The notes beneath the pieces are model-generated. The model was not told the origin of the DNA, ran no database searches, and saw nothing but the letters and a program-made list of their open reading frames with translations. The translations under genes and the position numbers were made by a program. Below, piece after piece: positions 14,039 through 24,700 of a stretch of DNA of 64,000 bases. The DNA comes from Didymodactylos carnosus (taxonomy: Eukaryota; Rotifera; Eurotatoria; Philodinida; Philodinidae): assembly GCA_905250885.1 (NCBI GenBank), contig CAJNOQ010000053.1:25908-89907 (forward strand). Reading direction: 5' to 3'. The stretch's first letter is position 1. The number at the start of each line of letters is the position of its first letter.

Positions 14039-17000
14039 TATACGTACATTTGTAAAATATCAAACGCCCGGTTTTCTTTACTCTCTCTCTCTTACTCTCT
14101 CTTGAAACAATTGTCGGACGCTATAACATATATGAGCAACAGTAGAACTCATCGAGACATTCTAATACTATTTGTATCCCTTTTTTGTTCGTCTTTTTTT
14201 CCATAGATGTTGTTATTTTTTTTAAAATTCATCAGTTGTTTCTGTTCAATTTTTTTTAGTAGTATAGACTCTTTCTTCTTCTCCACAAATGAGATCACGA
14301 TCACATGACAATCGGATTAGAAAAACAGATGTAAAATCAAATATGTACATGTTGTTTTTCTTTTAAGTGTCTATCTGTTCAAATTTTGTATGATTTTTTT
14401 TTTCTGTGCTTGTTTTGATAGATATATATAATATTGAGGCAATCTCTTTTCTAATAAATCTTTTGGTTTCGAAAAAAAAAGTTTTATAACAAGCTTTAAT
14501 CTATCACTTATAACTAGCAAGATAGGATTAAAACACTAGTTCAGTTCAGTCTTTCATTAAAATAAGATAAATATCGACGACAAATATAATTTGCTGCTGT
14601 TGTTGTTGTGAAAACAATAAAAGTCTTTTATAGATTTCCGCTCAGCATATGGTTTTTATTTTTCAATAAAAAATAAAAGAAGAGTTTATGGGAAGTACAA
14701 AAATCATATAAGTAAGATGTGCTAGTATAATGTTTCTCAATTTTCATACAAACATATAGAGAAGGTGCAGTCATAAATCATAGAGAATTGTTTAAGAAAA
14801 GTCATGAATAGGTGACTTATTATTTTCAATGAACTTCCGTTTTCAATTCGAAACAAATTATGCTTTTGAATAAATTATCTTATTTAACAATAAATATCGG
14901 AAACAATCAGTCTCTCACTTCTACTTCAATGACAGTATTCAAGAATGATAGTGATCACATGGGCGAATGATGTTTTAGCTATGAGAGAAAAATTTTCACA
15001 AAAATAATACGACAGAATTGAGAGAATTTGAGTCCCAAGATATTTCTTTATGATATCTAATTTGTGAACACACAATATTCATGCACATCTAGAGTCGCAT
15101 CGAAGATCTAAAATAGAGGCCTGCTTGGGTTAGGAAAATGTTACTCGTCGGGCAACTCAACAAACCAACTCGTATCCGTCCAAATCCTAGAGTCAAATCG
15201 GTGTGCTAGTTTCTAGTCTAAAATTCTAATATAAAAAATATGCAAATTGGGATCTGTGACAGCTGTTCTTGAATACAAATCTAGTATAAGGTAAGAAAAC
15301 GTTGTCAGTGTCAAACTATATCTACAGCAACAAAACTGAGTATTTCTGGATTTATCTCAAAAAAATATTTAAAATTTATCTTTACAATAATGCCGAAGTC
15401 TTCACTTAAGAATTTACTCATTACTTGGCACAAATATTAACTCGTTAACCTTCGGCACTCGTTAACCTTCGGATTTGATTAGAGGATGTTTCCCAATATG
15501 AACATAGAATCCTCATCCAAACATGTAATAGCGTTCACCAACAAGCATGGCAAGTAATTTTATTATTTTTTTAACGAAAAGTTCTAAGCTTTCTATACGG
15601 TTGTTTGTTTTCTTATTTTTCTCGACGAGTTTAAGCTTATAAGTAGAAATGGAAACTGTCAGGTACGAAAATGGTTAGTCCACTTCACCACCAACAAATA
15701 TCTGCTATCAACGTGATAAAATATGAAACAACAAGTACGAAGTTAAAATTCATCTTAGAAGTTGCAAGATGAAAATCATTCAGATAGTATCTGCGATAAC
15801 AATTAATTTGTCAAATATTTAGTAAGACATTACTCAAAAGAGAATCACTGAGTTGTAGAAAAAGAATACCAGTAGTGATCACATATGGGAGACTATTTAA
15901 ATCCTAGAACATCAAGCATGATGTTAAGTCACGTATAACGAAGTGTTACAAAAACAATGAAATAGACTAGGATCGATCAATTGACTCAAGAAGATTACAA
16001 AATCGAAGATGCAGAAGAAAGCTAGATTTGACGAAAAGACTCAATAGAAATATCGAATCTGCATATAATTCGAAGATGACAAACGGAGCTTGACTCATGA
16101 TATATTGATTCTTTTGATGAGTGATTGTTTCTCAGCACTGAATCGACCATTTTGAACTATATCAATGCGCCCAAAATCTACGAGTATTCTTTGACAACTG
16201 TTCTATCCTTTTTCTATAAAACATTTCATCTTCATTCTACAATAGTGTTCTGGTTTGGGTACTTAACATTCAAGTTTAAGAATAAACACTATTAATGACA
16301 AGCAGAAAACAGCGATTATTGATGATGTAGGCTTTATTCTTCCAAAAAAACAAATGAAATAAATTTCATTATAGTAATCTATTAACATGTATGATCAGAT
16401 CATTGTGGATGACCGCTCCCAGCTAGCTAATATCAGCTATAATGAATATTCTTTTAATAATCGAGGAACTTCGACGACAAATGGGTGTGGTACTTGTGTG
16501 AGATGTGATTATTTTCGAAGTTGAGAAATCTGCTACAGAATAAATAGTTTTTCACAACAAAAAAGATGCACGTTGTTTCATAATGAACTTTGACTTTTAA
16601 CGCAATGCTAAATAGGATTTTACTTCATGTTTTTAAAACTAATCTTATGAAATTTTGACTATTTGCATGTATATAAGGGTGCGATAAGAAATGTTGTCAA
16701 TGTGTTAGATTTCGATCATTTGGTGAAAACTTTTACATCAACTTGTGACCAAATGATGTGAAATATGTGATGATGTAGAAACGATATTTTTATCGCTATC
16801 GTTAACAAAAGAAAGAGAGAAGCAATATGACCGTCTTGACTATTTGTTAATTTTCTTTCGAGAATAATTTCTATATGTTCATAGATGGTCGCGTGTGTGT
16901 ACATTATTATTTTCAATAACATATTTTTCTATAATTGTTTTCTTTTAGCTCTAAGGAGAGAATATTAAAAGGTGTCGATCAACATTTTTCTTCCTTTACA

Positions 17001-19087
17001 AAAATCATTAAACAAGAGAGAAGAACGATATATATATATTTATTTACTCATCATCATTTGAAATATTATTTTGTATCGTTAAAATGTAATTTAATTAATG
17101 AGACCTTGCCATGTTTAAATCAACAGTCACCACACGCCATATTATAACTTCGAGTTTGTTGAGTATAGTGTCGATATGCAATTGTTATGCAATTTTGATA
17201 GCATAGTAACTGCCGAGTATGAGTCTAATTACTAACACATTTGTTACACACTCTACTAGTTTCGTAATTTCAGAATGAACAAATCAATCTGTGAAACACT
17301 ATAACAAGACAAGCCTTGTTCTTGTATAATTGTACATACATCACGACCAATTGACTAATCTCAATGAGATTGATGTTTCGAAGCTAGCGTAGGATTTTGT
17401 GTTATTTAACAAAGTGTTAAAATTTTTACACAACAACTCCTCTACAAAACCATATTTTAAAAAGTCCTGAAAAGGGTTTAATAGACAAAAAAGATTTTTC
17501 ATTTCTGTTACTAAACTCAAAGCGTTTTGTGAAAGTTTTGAAAGATCCTTTTGGCTATTTTAGAAAATTCTTAGATATCTGTGAGGATGAGGTGTCTGTT
17601 ACAAAAACGCAAAAGGGTTCTGTATTGTGGTAAAACTATGATATAACGACAAAATTACTATCTAAAAAGACAGAGTGTGATACATATGAGCGATTTGGAA
17701 TTTCATTGTACGGCTTGAATCCAATATTAAAATAGACAATAACTTCGGTTCTAGTGGATTGATTTCGAAAATTTTATTTGTTTTCACTCATATAAATACT
17801 CTTTTAGACTTCGTAGAGACAGTTGGATGCAGCATATTACCAATGAAATCTGTTAACCGAAGAGTTAAAATTGTTAATTTCTGCGAACGTAAGACTAGAT
17901 CATAAATGACTTTGTGATCTCTTTGATATATAAACCACGACTGTCGATCAAAACATTCAAAAGTGGGACATTTTGCGAAATAGAACTAGTCTTGAAGATA
18001 CTAGATTTCTTGAAGTTATAAATGAATTTTTTCATAAACTAAGTATCGTAAAAATAAACAAAAACTCCTTCTCTATAGTACATTTCATACAAAAAAAATC
18101 ATGTATATGGGAGGATGCATCCAAAATGCCTTGACTAAGCATTCAAGACACTACGACACAAGACACTTTGTACAGAGACAGTATGAGTGCATAAAACTGG
18201 AATCCAGTCACCTTCGTAGGGTATCGTGACGCGTGTTTTACACGGAAATATTTTCTTACTAAGCAAAAATGGCGTTGCGTTTGAGGCACCTGATTTTATT
18301 TAAAAAATGCATCTCATTTTTTACAGTGTAAGACCTTCAGAATTATCTTTTGCACAATCTGTTCTTTTTTTTGTGGAACAGTCACAAAAGTCAAGTAAAA
18401 TCAGAAGAATTTTATACAAAAATATGAGTACTACTAATAATAATTTATCTCCACCAACATAAACTCTTGGAGACCTCGAACACGCTTGATTATCACGATA
18501 ATAGCATACAATATTTTCAATAAAGTTGAAACCTCGAAAATAACCATTTCTAATCTTTTCTTTTGGCAATATATTCGTTCTAACTTCATCATCTCATATT
18601 TATTGCTCACAAGCCTTGGGAAAAATGATTTTTGTGCATAGTTACAGAAAAGTACACGGAGACATTTTTCTAATAAGTCTTATACAACCAGTTATAAAGC
18701 ACGTTGATTCTCGCCTGTATGGTGTAATTTTCAGAACATTGATCTGTAATATTTCCCTTTTTTCATCTAGCGAATACGTTCCGCTTGTAGTCTTTTCCTG
18801 CACAAAGTGATATATTTCTATAAAAATGTCTCCATTAATTGTGCAAATTCCCTACAACGTGCTCTGTAAACTAGCCGTGTAACAATGTCTTCACTTGAAT
18901 GTTCAGGGAGGGTTCTTAAAGATAAGATCTTTATGAATTCATCAGAATGAATATTAGATTCGTGATCAGCATCAAATACTATTCACAAAAATAATTTAAC
19001 GCTTCAAGCTCCCCTTCTCTGGTTCCTTCAGTTTTTCACCTAACATACTGACGGGATGGATGCAGTTTGAAATCAGTAGAAAACTTA
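14039..19087. other. 3' flank of RNF220-like gene and gene-poor stretch
   Basis: The first part is the RNF220 3' UTR, with a candidate poly(A) signal AATAAA at 14453-14458 and another AATAAA near 14620. Beyond that I find no supported exon. A 17-bp unit built on ACTCGTTAACCTTCGG is repeated twice in tandem at about 15440-15472. The remaining open frames (for example at 16935-17147 and 18321-18569) are AT-rich and lack domain features or exon-like borders. Confidence 0.5.
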
Positions 19088-19558
19088 CGACTGACCAAAA
19101 ATTCTGGCGATATTAAATAAAAATATAAAGATAAGGAGATATTTTTAATTTAATTTTATCAAACGTTCAGGATAGTTGCCATGATTATTAATATCAAGTT
19201 CGATCCTTTCTAACAATTTATTAAAAGTTTTTTTGAACTCTTTTTCTAAAAAATGTTTAGCTACCTTGGAAACCACATGAGCACATCACATTTCATTTAT
19301 TTAATTAGTAAAATTTCGTTCGATAAGATTATTTAACCAAATATTGTGTAGTATTAGGTATGACGAATATGGCGGATACGACATTATATTGATGCCTTCT
19401 TCTGTCAAATAATAAATAACATCGGATGAGATGAAGTCAGCGATGACCATCAAGCAATTTTGTACATTTTGAATTCTGAACATTTGATAAAATTAAATTA
19501 AAAATATCTCCTTATCTTTATATTTTTATTTAATGTTGCCAGAACTTTTGGTCAGCCC
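19088..19558 (-). mobile_element. Decayed mariner element with C-terminal transposase remnant
   Basis: The element is flanked by TA dinucleotides and bounded by inverted repeats of about 75 bp (19088-19165 and 19483-19558) that begin CGACTGACC and, on the other side, GGGCTGACC. Between them, on the minus strand, lies the C-terminal part of a Tc1/mariner (DDD/D-type) transposase. The ADFISSDVIYYLTEEGIN and MSYPPYSSY stretches match the mariner PHPPYSPDLAPCD region, and the tail runs CAHVVSKVAKHFLEKEFKKT, FNKLLERIELD, NNHGNYPERLIK. At least two in-frame stops interrupt it, and the catalytic Asp of the PYSPDLAPCD block is lost. The N-terminal two-thirds is absent. It cannot encode an active enzyme. 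The total of about 471 bp fits an internally deleted mariner. Confidence 0.85.
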
Positions 19559-19695
19559 TAAGTACATTGATGCATGAATAAAAGCTTACAATAGTGTATT
19601 TTTATTATAGGTACATTGCTATCGATTATGAGTTAAATATTTGACTTATTGTCCACATTCTACCGTTTCCAGGTCAATCAATTAAAATTTCGTAT

Positions 19696-21100
19696 AGAAA
19701 TTGTCTCCATTGTCACAAATTTAAATGATCGAGTATATTTGAACGTTGAATTTATGTGTCGGTTTTTAATGATAGGTAATAAATCTTCTCTCAATGAGGA
19801 AATTAATTCACCATGCGCCTTAATCCACGAGTATTTATCATAGATACATTGTTTTTCAAGCTTAAGAGAACTTAATATATATGGTCAACTATTGAATTTA
19901 AATAACTTGTACGAAATTTTAAACATGACACCACAGCTGACTCCTTTACAACTATTCAACGTCTCAACTATTTTCAACGGTTAATCATAACAATAATGTA
20001 GTATTTCCTCGATCAATAAAAGAATTATGGATAAACACTGTTGTTGTTAACATTTTATTACTGAACATTGTCTCTTTGACATTATATTTAAAAACGAATG
20101 TCAACGGTATTTTCATTATCTTATTATTAATATTGAGAAAAAAAGAAACAGTGGTTAATCCGAAATATTTGACAATTGAATTATGGAAAGGTATTCGATT
20201 TCCGTCACACCTGGGGCACTAGTTGAACGATTTCCTATCTCTAAATGGTATCCGCAATCATCAATTTAAAATTGTTTGTGATGCTCAAGAATTGCATATT
20301 TGCGTACAAATAACATTTATATTATATGTAGTTTGGACTTTTTAAAATAAATAAAGCATTATTTTCCGCTGATAGAGAATATTATCCAATAATCCGTATT
20401 ATGGGTGTTTTCAAACAAAAAGAAAACTTTTTCATTTACAAATGTATTTCGATTCGTTTCGTTCTTTACACTCTCACTGTTCATAATAAAACACATATTT
20501 TATCGTTGCGAATGAATGGACATTATTAATTTCAATTCATTTTATTTAAATTTTGTCCAGAATTCTCCTCAATACACAGTTCTTGATATTTCAATTTCTT
20601 TCTATCTAATTCATACGCTTCAATGTGTTCAAACGAATCTTTGAAGAAATTCGAAAATCGAATGTTCAATGTCAACTGTCCCGCTGCTGAATTCATTTCA
20701 AGTAACATTCCAAAATTAGAAACGTTTATCAGCTGTACATCCTACGACATTACCGATGACGACACTAACAAGCTTAATTCGGTTTCATAAAGAGTTTACC
20801 ATTTTGTTATTATTAAAAAAAATACAAATTGATGTGTTGAAAACGTTAATGATCAGCACAGGGGCCACAAATTTCTTAAAACGGCTCTGCCATTGGATGG
20901 TTTTGCTTTCTTTGTTGACAAAATATGGTCGTTCTTGCTTGTCGCAATAAACGTATTTTTTATCATCTAAAGACTGATTGTCCGAACCGCGCATCAGCGG
21001 TAATATATTTTCATGTAAATCTTCCCACTCGTTTGAATCGTGAATAAGAAGAAGTTCCAGAGTTGGCCATTCAAATTCAGGATTAATAGTCGTGGGCAGC
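19696..21100. repeat. Rearranged duplication, copy A (blocks X-Y-Z-W)
   Basis: Four blocks here recur at 28705-30013. Block X is 19696-20073 (copy B 28951-29323), Y is 20131-20379 (copy B 28705-28951), Z is 20594-20792 (copy B about 29322-29523) and W is 20890-21100 (copy B 29696-30013). The blocks are near-identical over hundreds of bases, but X and Y have swapped order between copies, and A contains extra sequence between Y and Z and between X and Y. Blocks Z and W carry exon-like sequence on the minus strand. Copy-and-rearrangement is seen directly; whether it arose by duplication, gene conversion or transposition is not resolved. Confidence 0.85.
20532..20741 (-). pseudogene. Unrecognised terminal-exon-like ORF of the duplicated locus
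   Basis: On the minus strand an AG|GATGTACAG acceptor opens a 69-residue frame that ends in TGA. It contains FGMLLEMNSAAGQLTLNIRF and FFKDSFEHIEAYELDRKKL, which looks like real protein with mixed hydrophobic and charged residues. The same frame is preserved in copy B (about 29290-29472) with a few substitutions, including M to T and E to K, before the tail diverges. I do not recognise the family. It probably belonged to the same gene as the WW-type exon upstream on this strand (20785-21207), but no clean splice path links the two, so I treat it as a remnant. It could still be a functional last exon. Confidence 0.4.
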
Positions 21101-21207
21101 GGTTCATGTTCATCTTTATTTGTTGATGAAAACTGCTTCACAAACTCGTTTAACCACTGAATTCGTTGAGCTAAATGGTCGAGGACTTCGATGGCGTCGA
21201 CAAAATA
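20785..21207 (-). pseudogene. WW-domain exon fragment, copy A (dystrophin-like?)
   Basis: Reading the minus strand from an AG acceptor at 21208, the frame runs VDAIEVLDHLAQRIQWLNEF, a helical spectrin-like heptad pattern. It continues through an acidic linker containing WPTLELLLIHDSNEWEDLHE and ends in a WW-like core, YCDKQERPYFVNKESKTIQW. The tail then becomes hydrophobic junk before a stop. The first WW tryptophan is missing. Copy B continues the core with WDHSF, which resembles the WDHP of dystrophin/utrophin WW domains, and a spectrin-like segment before WW would also fit dystrophin. That assignment is inference from memory. A palindromic repeat cluster (21225-21390) lies directly upstream and cuts off further exons, so this is probably a gene fragment. 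Confidence 0.45.
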
Positions 21208-21224
21208 CTATGATCAGCATAAAA

Positions 21225-21390
21225 GGCTAGGATCTGACTACAGGATCCTATAAGAATCTTACAGTAGGATTTTGTGGCTTCGAGATTTTCCTACAAAATC
21301 CTATAAGATTTTTGTAGGATCTTCAAGGATCCTAAAGTAGGATCTTGTGAGAATCTTGTAGGATCCTACGGTAGGATTGTCTGACCTGGG
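21225..21390. repeat. Palindromic cluster built on TAGGATCCTA-type units
   Basis: About 165 bp contain roughly ten variants of AGGATCCTA / AGGATCTT / TAGGATTTTG in both orientations, including the local hairpin TCCTACAAAATC...GATTTTTGTAGGA. The two outer edges (CTGACTACAGGATCC and, in reverse, CAGACAATCCTACCGTAGGA) are loosely inverted. This is typical of a foldback or MITE-like insertion, but no target-site duplication could be fixed. Confidence 0.6.
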
Positions 21391-21730
21391 GGGCTTTGGA
21401 CTAAACATGTACTATGATGAATTTTTTAAATATATATTGTATCTAACTTGACATAACTATATTTCTTGTTTTTCTAGTGCGGGATATATTTTTATTACTC
21501 TTCTAATTAGTACACTTAATTTTTCAATTATTTGTATTATCCTAGATTACAACAAATTATTTTGAAGTAATGGTTATCCAGCATACACACAAACTCATTG
21601 TGTATAGTGATATTTTGTCTCCACTCACTAATAAGAGTGCATTAAATTGTTGAAATGCCTTATTATAGTCATCTTACAAAATATTTTAACTTCAGAAAAG
21701 AATTAGATAAAAAATGTTGTACAAAGTCAT
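21391..21730. other. Short gap downstream of the MYCBPAP-like gene
   Basis: This 340-bp interval lies between the palindromic cluster and the stop codon of the minus-strand MYCBPAP-like gene. It should hold that gene's 3' UTR. I see no canonical AATAAA on the minus strand close to the stop, and nothing else recognisable. Confidence 0.5.
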
Positions 21731-24700
21731 TTAATAATCAGTGAATGTTACTGGTCGAGTTAGTTCATCTTTCAATATCTCCAAAACATTTAATGATTGA
21801 TTTTGAATCGAGTTGGCAAGTTGATTATAAACATTTTCTTGTTTTGTGCTGATCATACCGTCAAGTGCTTGCTCAAAACAATCAATTGTATCACATAATA
21901 AAGTATAAATCTGAAAAGAAATTAAGAATATCGATCACTGTGAAAACAGATTCAACTTTGTTGCGCTCTTTATAATAATCTACGTTCACGATGCGTCTAG
22001 GTGTTATTTGTTAAAATTTTCTTATGTATCATACTGTCATAGACAACGATCACTTCATGAACAATCAGTTTATGTCTCGAATGAAGTACTGATTCTTAAA
22101 AGGATGTAAATTTCAAACTAATTTCAGGGTATAAGGCTAAGCTGAACTTAAAAAATGCCGACATACTTCTTCTTGACATCGTATTCCACCAGGTTCTGGT
22201 GGATGTTTTGATCAGAAAAATTTTTACCTTTGTGTAACAAGCTCGATTGATTTTTTGTCTTTCTTCTAATTGTTCAGTTGTTAATGGTTGTCTGTCTTTA
22301 TCGGGTTTAGCTGGACTAGTTACAGAAATTTGTTTGACATTTTGAACTGCGCGACGATTACTTGCTCCACCACCGCCAGATGCAGAAGTAACGGAAGTAC
22401 CAGCTGACGGGGCTGGAGATTTCTTAGGTGACTAGAAGGAATAATCTGACTCATGCATTTGACATAAGAAGGATCAAATAATTGATACAGACTTTTCTAT
22501 CGTCCTTATTTGTCGGTTTCTCTGGTTGTTTTGCGCCTTTTTTATCTTTTCCAGCTGATTTTGTTTCACTTTTGACACGTTTGTCACCTGAAATAATGTT
22601 AATCCAGTAGATGAATTTATAGGAAAAACATATAACTTACTTTCCTGTTGTTTTGAATATTCAAAAAATCGTTTCCAGGAATCAAACTCGTAGCCGTCTA
22701 ATAAGAAAAAGTAGATTTTAAAAAAAAGAGAAAAATAAGTTTTTTAATACTGACAAAGATCAACATCCGGGTAAGATTCATCTGGTGGGAGTTTTATGCC
22801 AAGTATGGTATGAACGTTTATCATTTCATCAACAAATGAGTCAATAAATTGATTAAATATATCATAGCTAAACAAATTCACACAGTTGATTGTCTTTATA
22901 AGTTGTCTGCTTTTGTAAAAACGTACCATATGAGATAGGCGGTTTGTTGCGATGGTACAATTGGCTCCAACGTTAATTGATGCACTGCAGTGTTTAATTG
23001 TTGAAGAAAGTCTTGTTTTTGTGAATTATCTTCGTCCAGATCAAGAATCAACTTGAAAAAACAAAGAAATACTTAAAAAGGCTCTTACCCATTTATCTTT
23101 TCTCTATCACTCAGTCGTGTCACTGCCTAATGTTCATTAATTATTAAAAAAGAATGGAATCGGTTACCGAGAGAGGTAATAGCTGCTTTTAGTTCTCGAG
23201 CTTTTAAATGTGCATTGACGAAACATCTTCTCTCTTGAAAACAGTATACATTAAGTCATATCGTTTCTTCTTGTTTAAACTTTTTCCTTTTTTCTACCTT
23301 TTTCTTATTTGTTTTTTTTTGTGTAATGGGGTGATTTGGTCAAAGTTTTTTGTTAAACTTTTTATCACTGCCTTGTCAGTTTTTAAGATCATGGACTAAA
23401 TAAATTTGACTTGACTTGACTATTAATAATATTTTTCCTTTATCTCCGCAATATTCAATAATATATCAAATAAGAAACCATTTACCTCTCTCATTGTGTC
23501 AATTGAATAGTCCCATTTGTTATCGTCACGTTCATGATCTGGTACCAATTGAATGTAAAGTTTTTTTAACTGTTCAAATATTTCAAAATCAAAATAAAGC
23601 TACAAAAAAGACAAGTAATAGATAACTTTATTACAAAAAAAAAAAATTGCTTACATCTGGATTATTTCGTTCGAATTGCTGTTGTTCTGTAATATAGAAA
23701 TCGACGGGTGATTGTGCTCTATCTGGAGTTCTTACACCATCCAGAATTGCATTGATGATTGATTTTGATATATTTTCGGCTTCTTTGTGGTGAAGCATTT
23801 GCTAAAACAGTTAGAAAAGTAGTACATATTAATACTTAAACAACAGATTCAATATTTTTTATATACAATCGTTTATCTATAGTTAGTCTACGTACTTCGA
23901 TATCTACTCGTGTTTGTCGATTGTAATCTTCTTCATTGGTAACACCTCTTAACGTAAAAATAATTGGCCGTCCACCACAAAGCACAGGTCTTGTAAGTAA
24001 CTGCCATCGTTCTGTAAATATCCCAGGATTAGTTGATTTAAAAACAAACGATATTTTTAATGTGTCATTTGGTAAAATTGAGCCTAAAGAAAAGTGAATT
24101 AGATATAATCATTAGAAATGTAACTGAAGAGAAACACAACTCGTTTAACAATAGGAAAATATAAGAAAGCAAAAATAAAAAGCTGCAAAGAGCCTGGCAA
24201 CGCACTATACTATATTAAACATTTCCTCTACCATATGAACATAAAAGTGATTCAAAGCGATTAAATATCGGTTCTGAAAGAAAATGAAGTACACACTAAT
24301 ATTACAAAGTATTCGTTTTTCCTTTCTCTTAGATTTTCGGAGATCTGTGATTTTATACTTGTTCTGTTATCGAAGTAAAATCGTTGCGTTTTTGAATTTA
24401 CAATGTCAAACGGTTTTGTGTAAGGTTTTTGCTAGAAATATTAAGAAAAACTATGGTTAAACGTCTTTAGACCAAATTTTGACCTTCAAGAACACAATTA
24501 TACCTGCCATTCGTAGTAAAAGACCGTTGTACCGACATTTTTGATATCCACCATTCTTGTGACACTTTCTTGTACTTGGCTGTCAAATTGTACACGAATC
24601 TCATATATAAAATCAAGCTCATCATTTTCACTAACTATCGGCATTTGTTGAAATACAAATGTGTCGATTTTCAATGCTGGACCTAGAATTCATCAAATTT

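Noticed and set aside
15440-15472. Two-unit tandem ACTCGTTAACCTTCGG as a CRISPR-like or regulatory array
   Set aside because: There are only two units with no spacer, so it is a simple local duplication.
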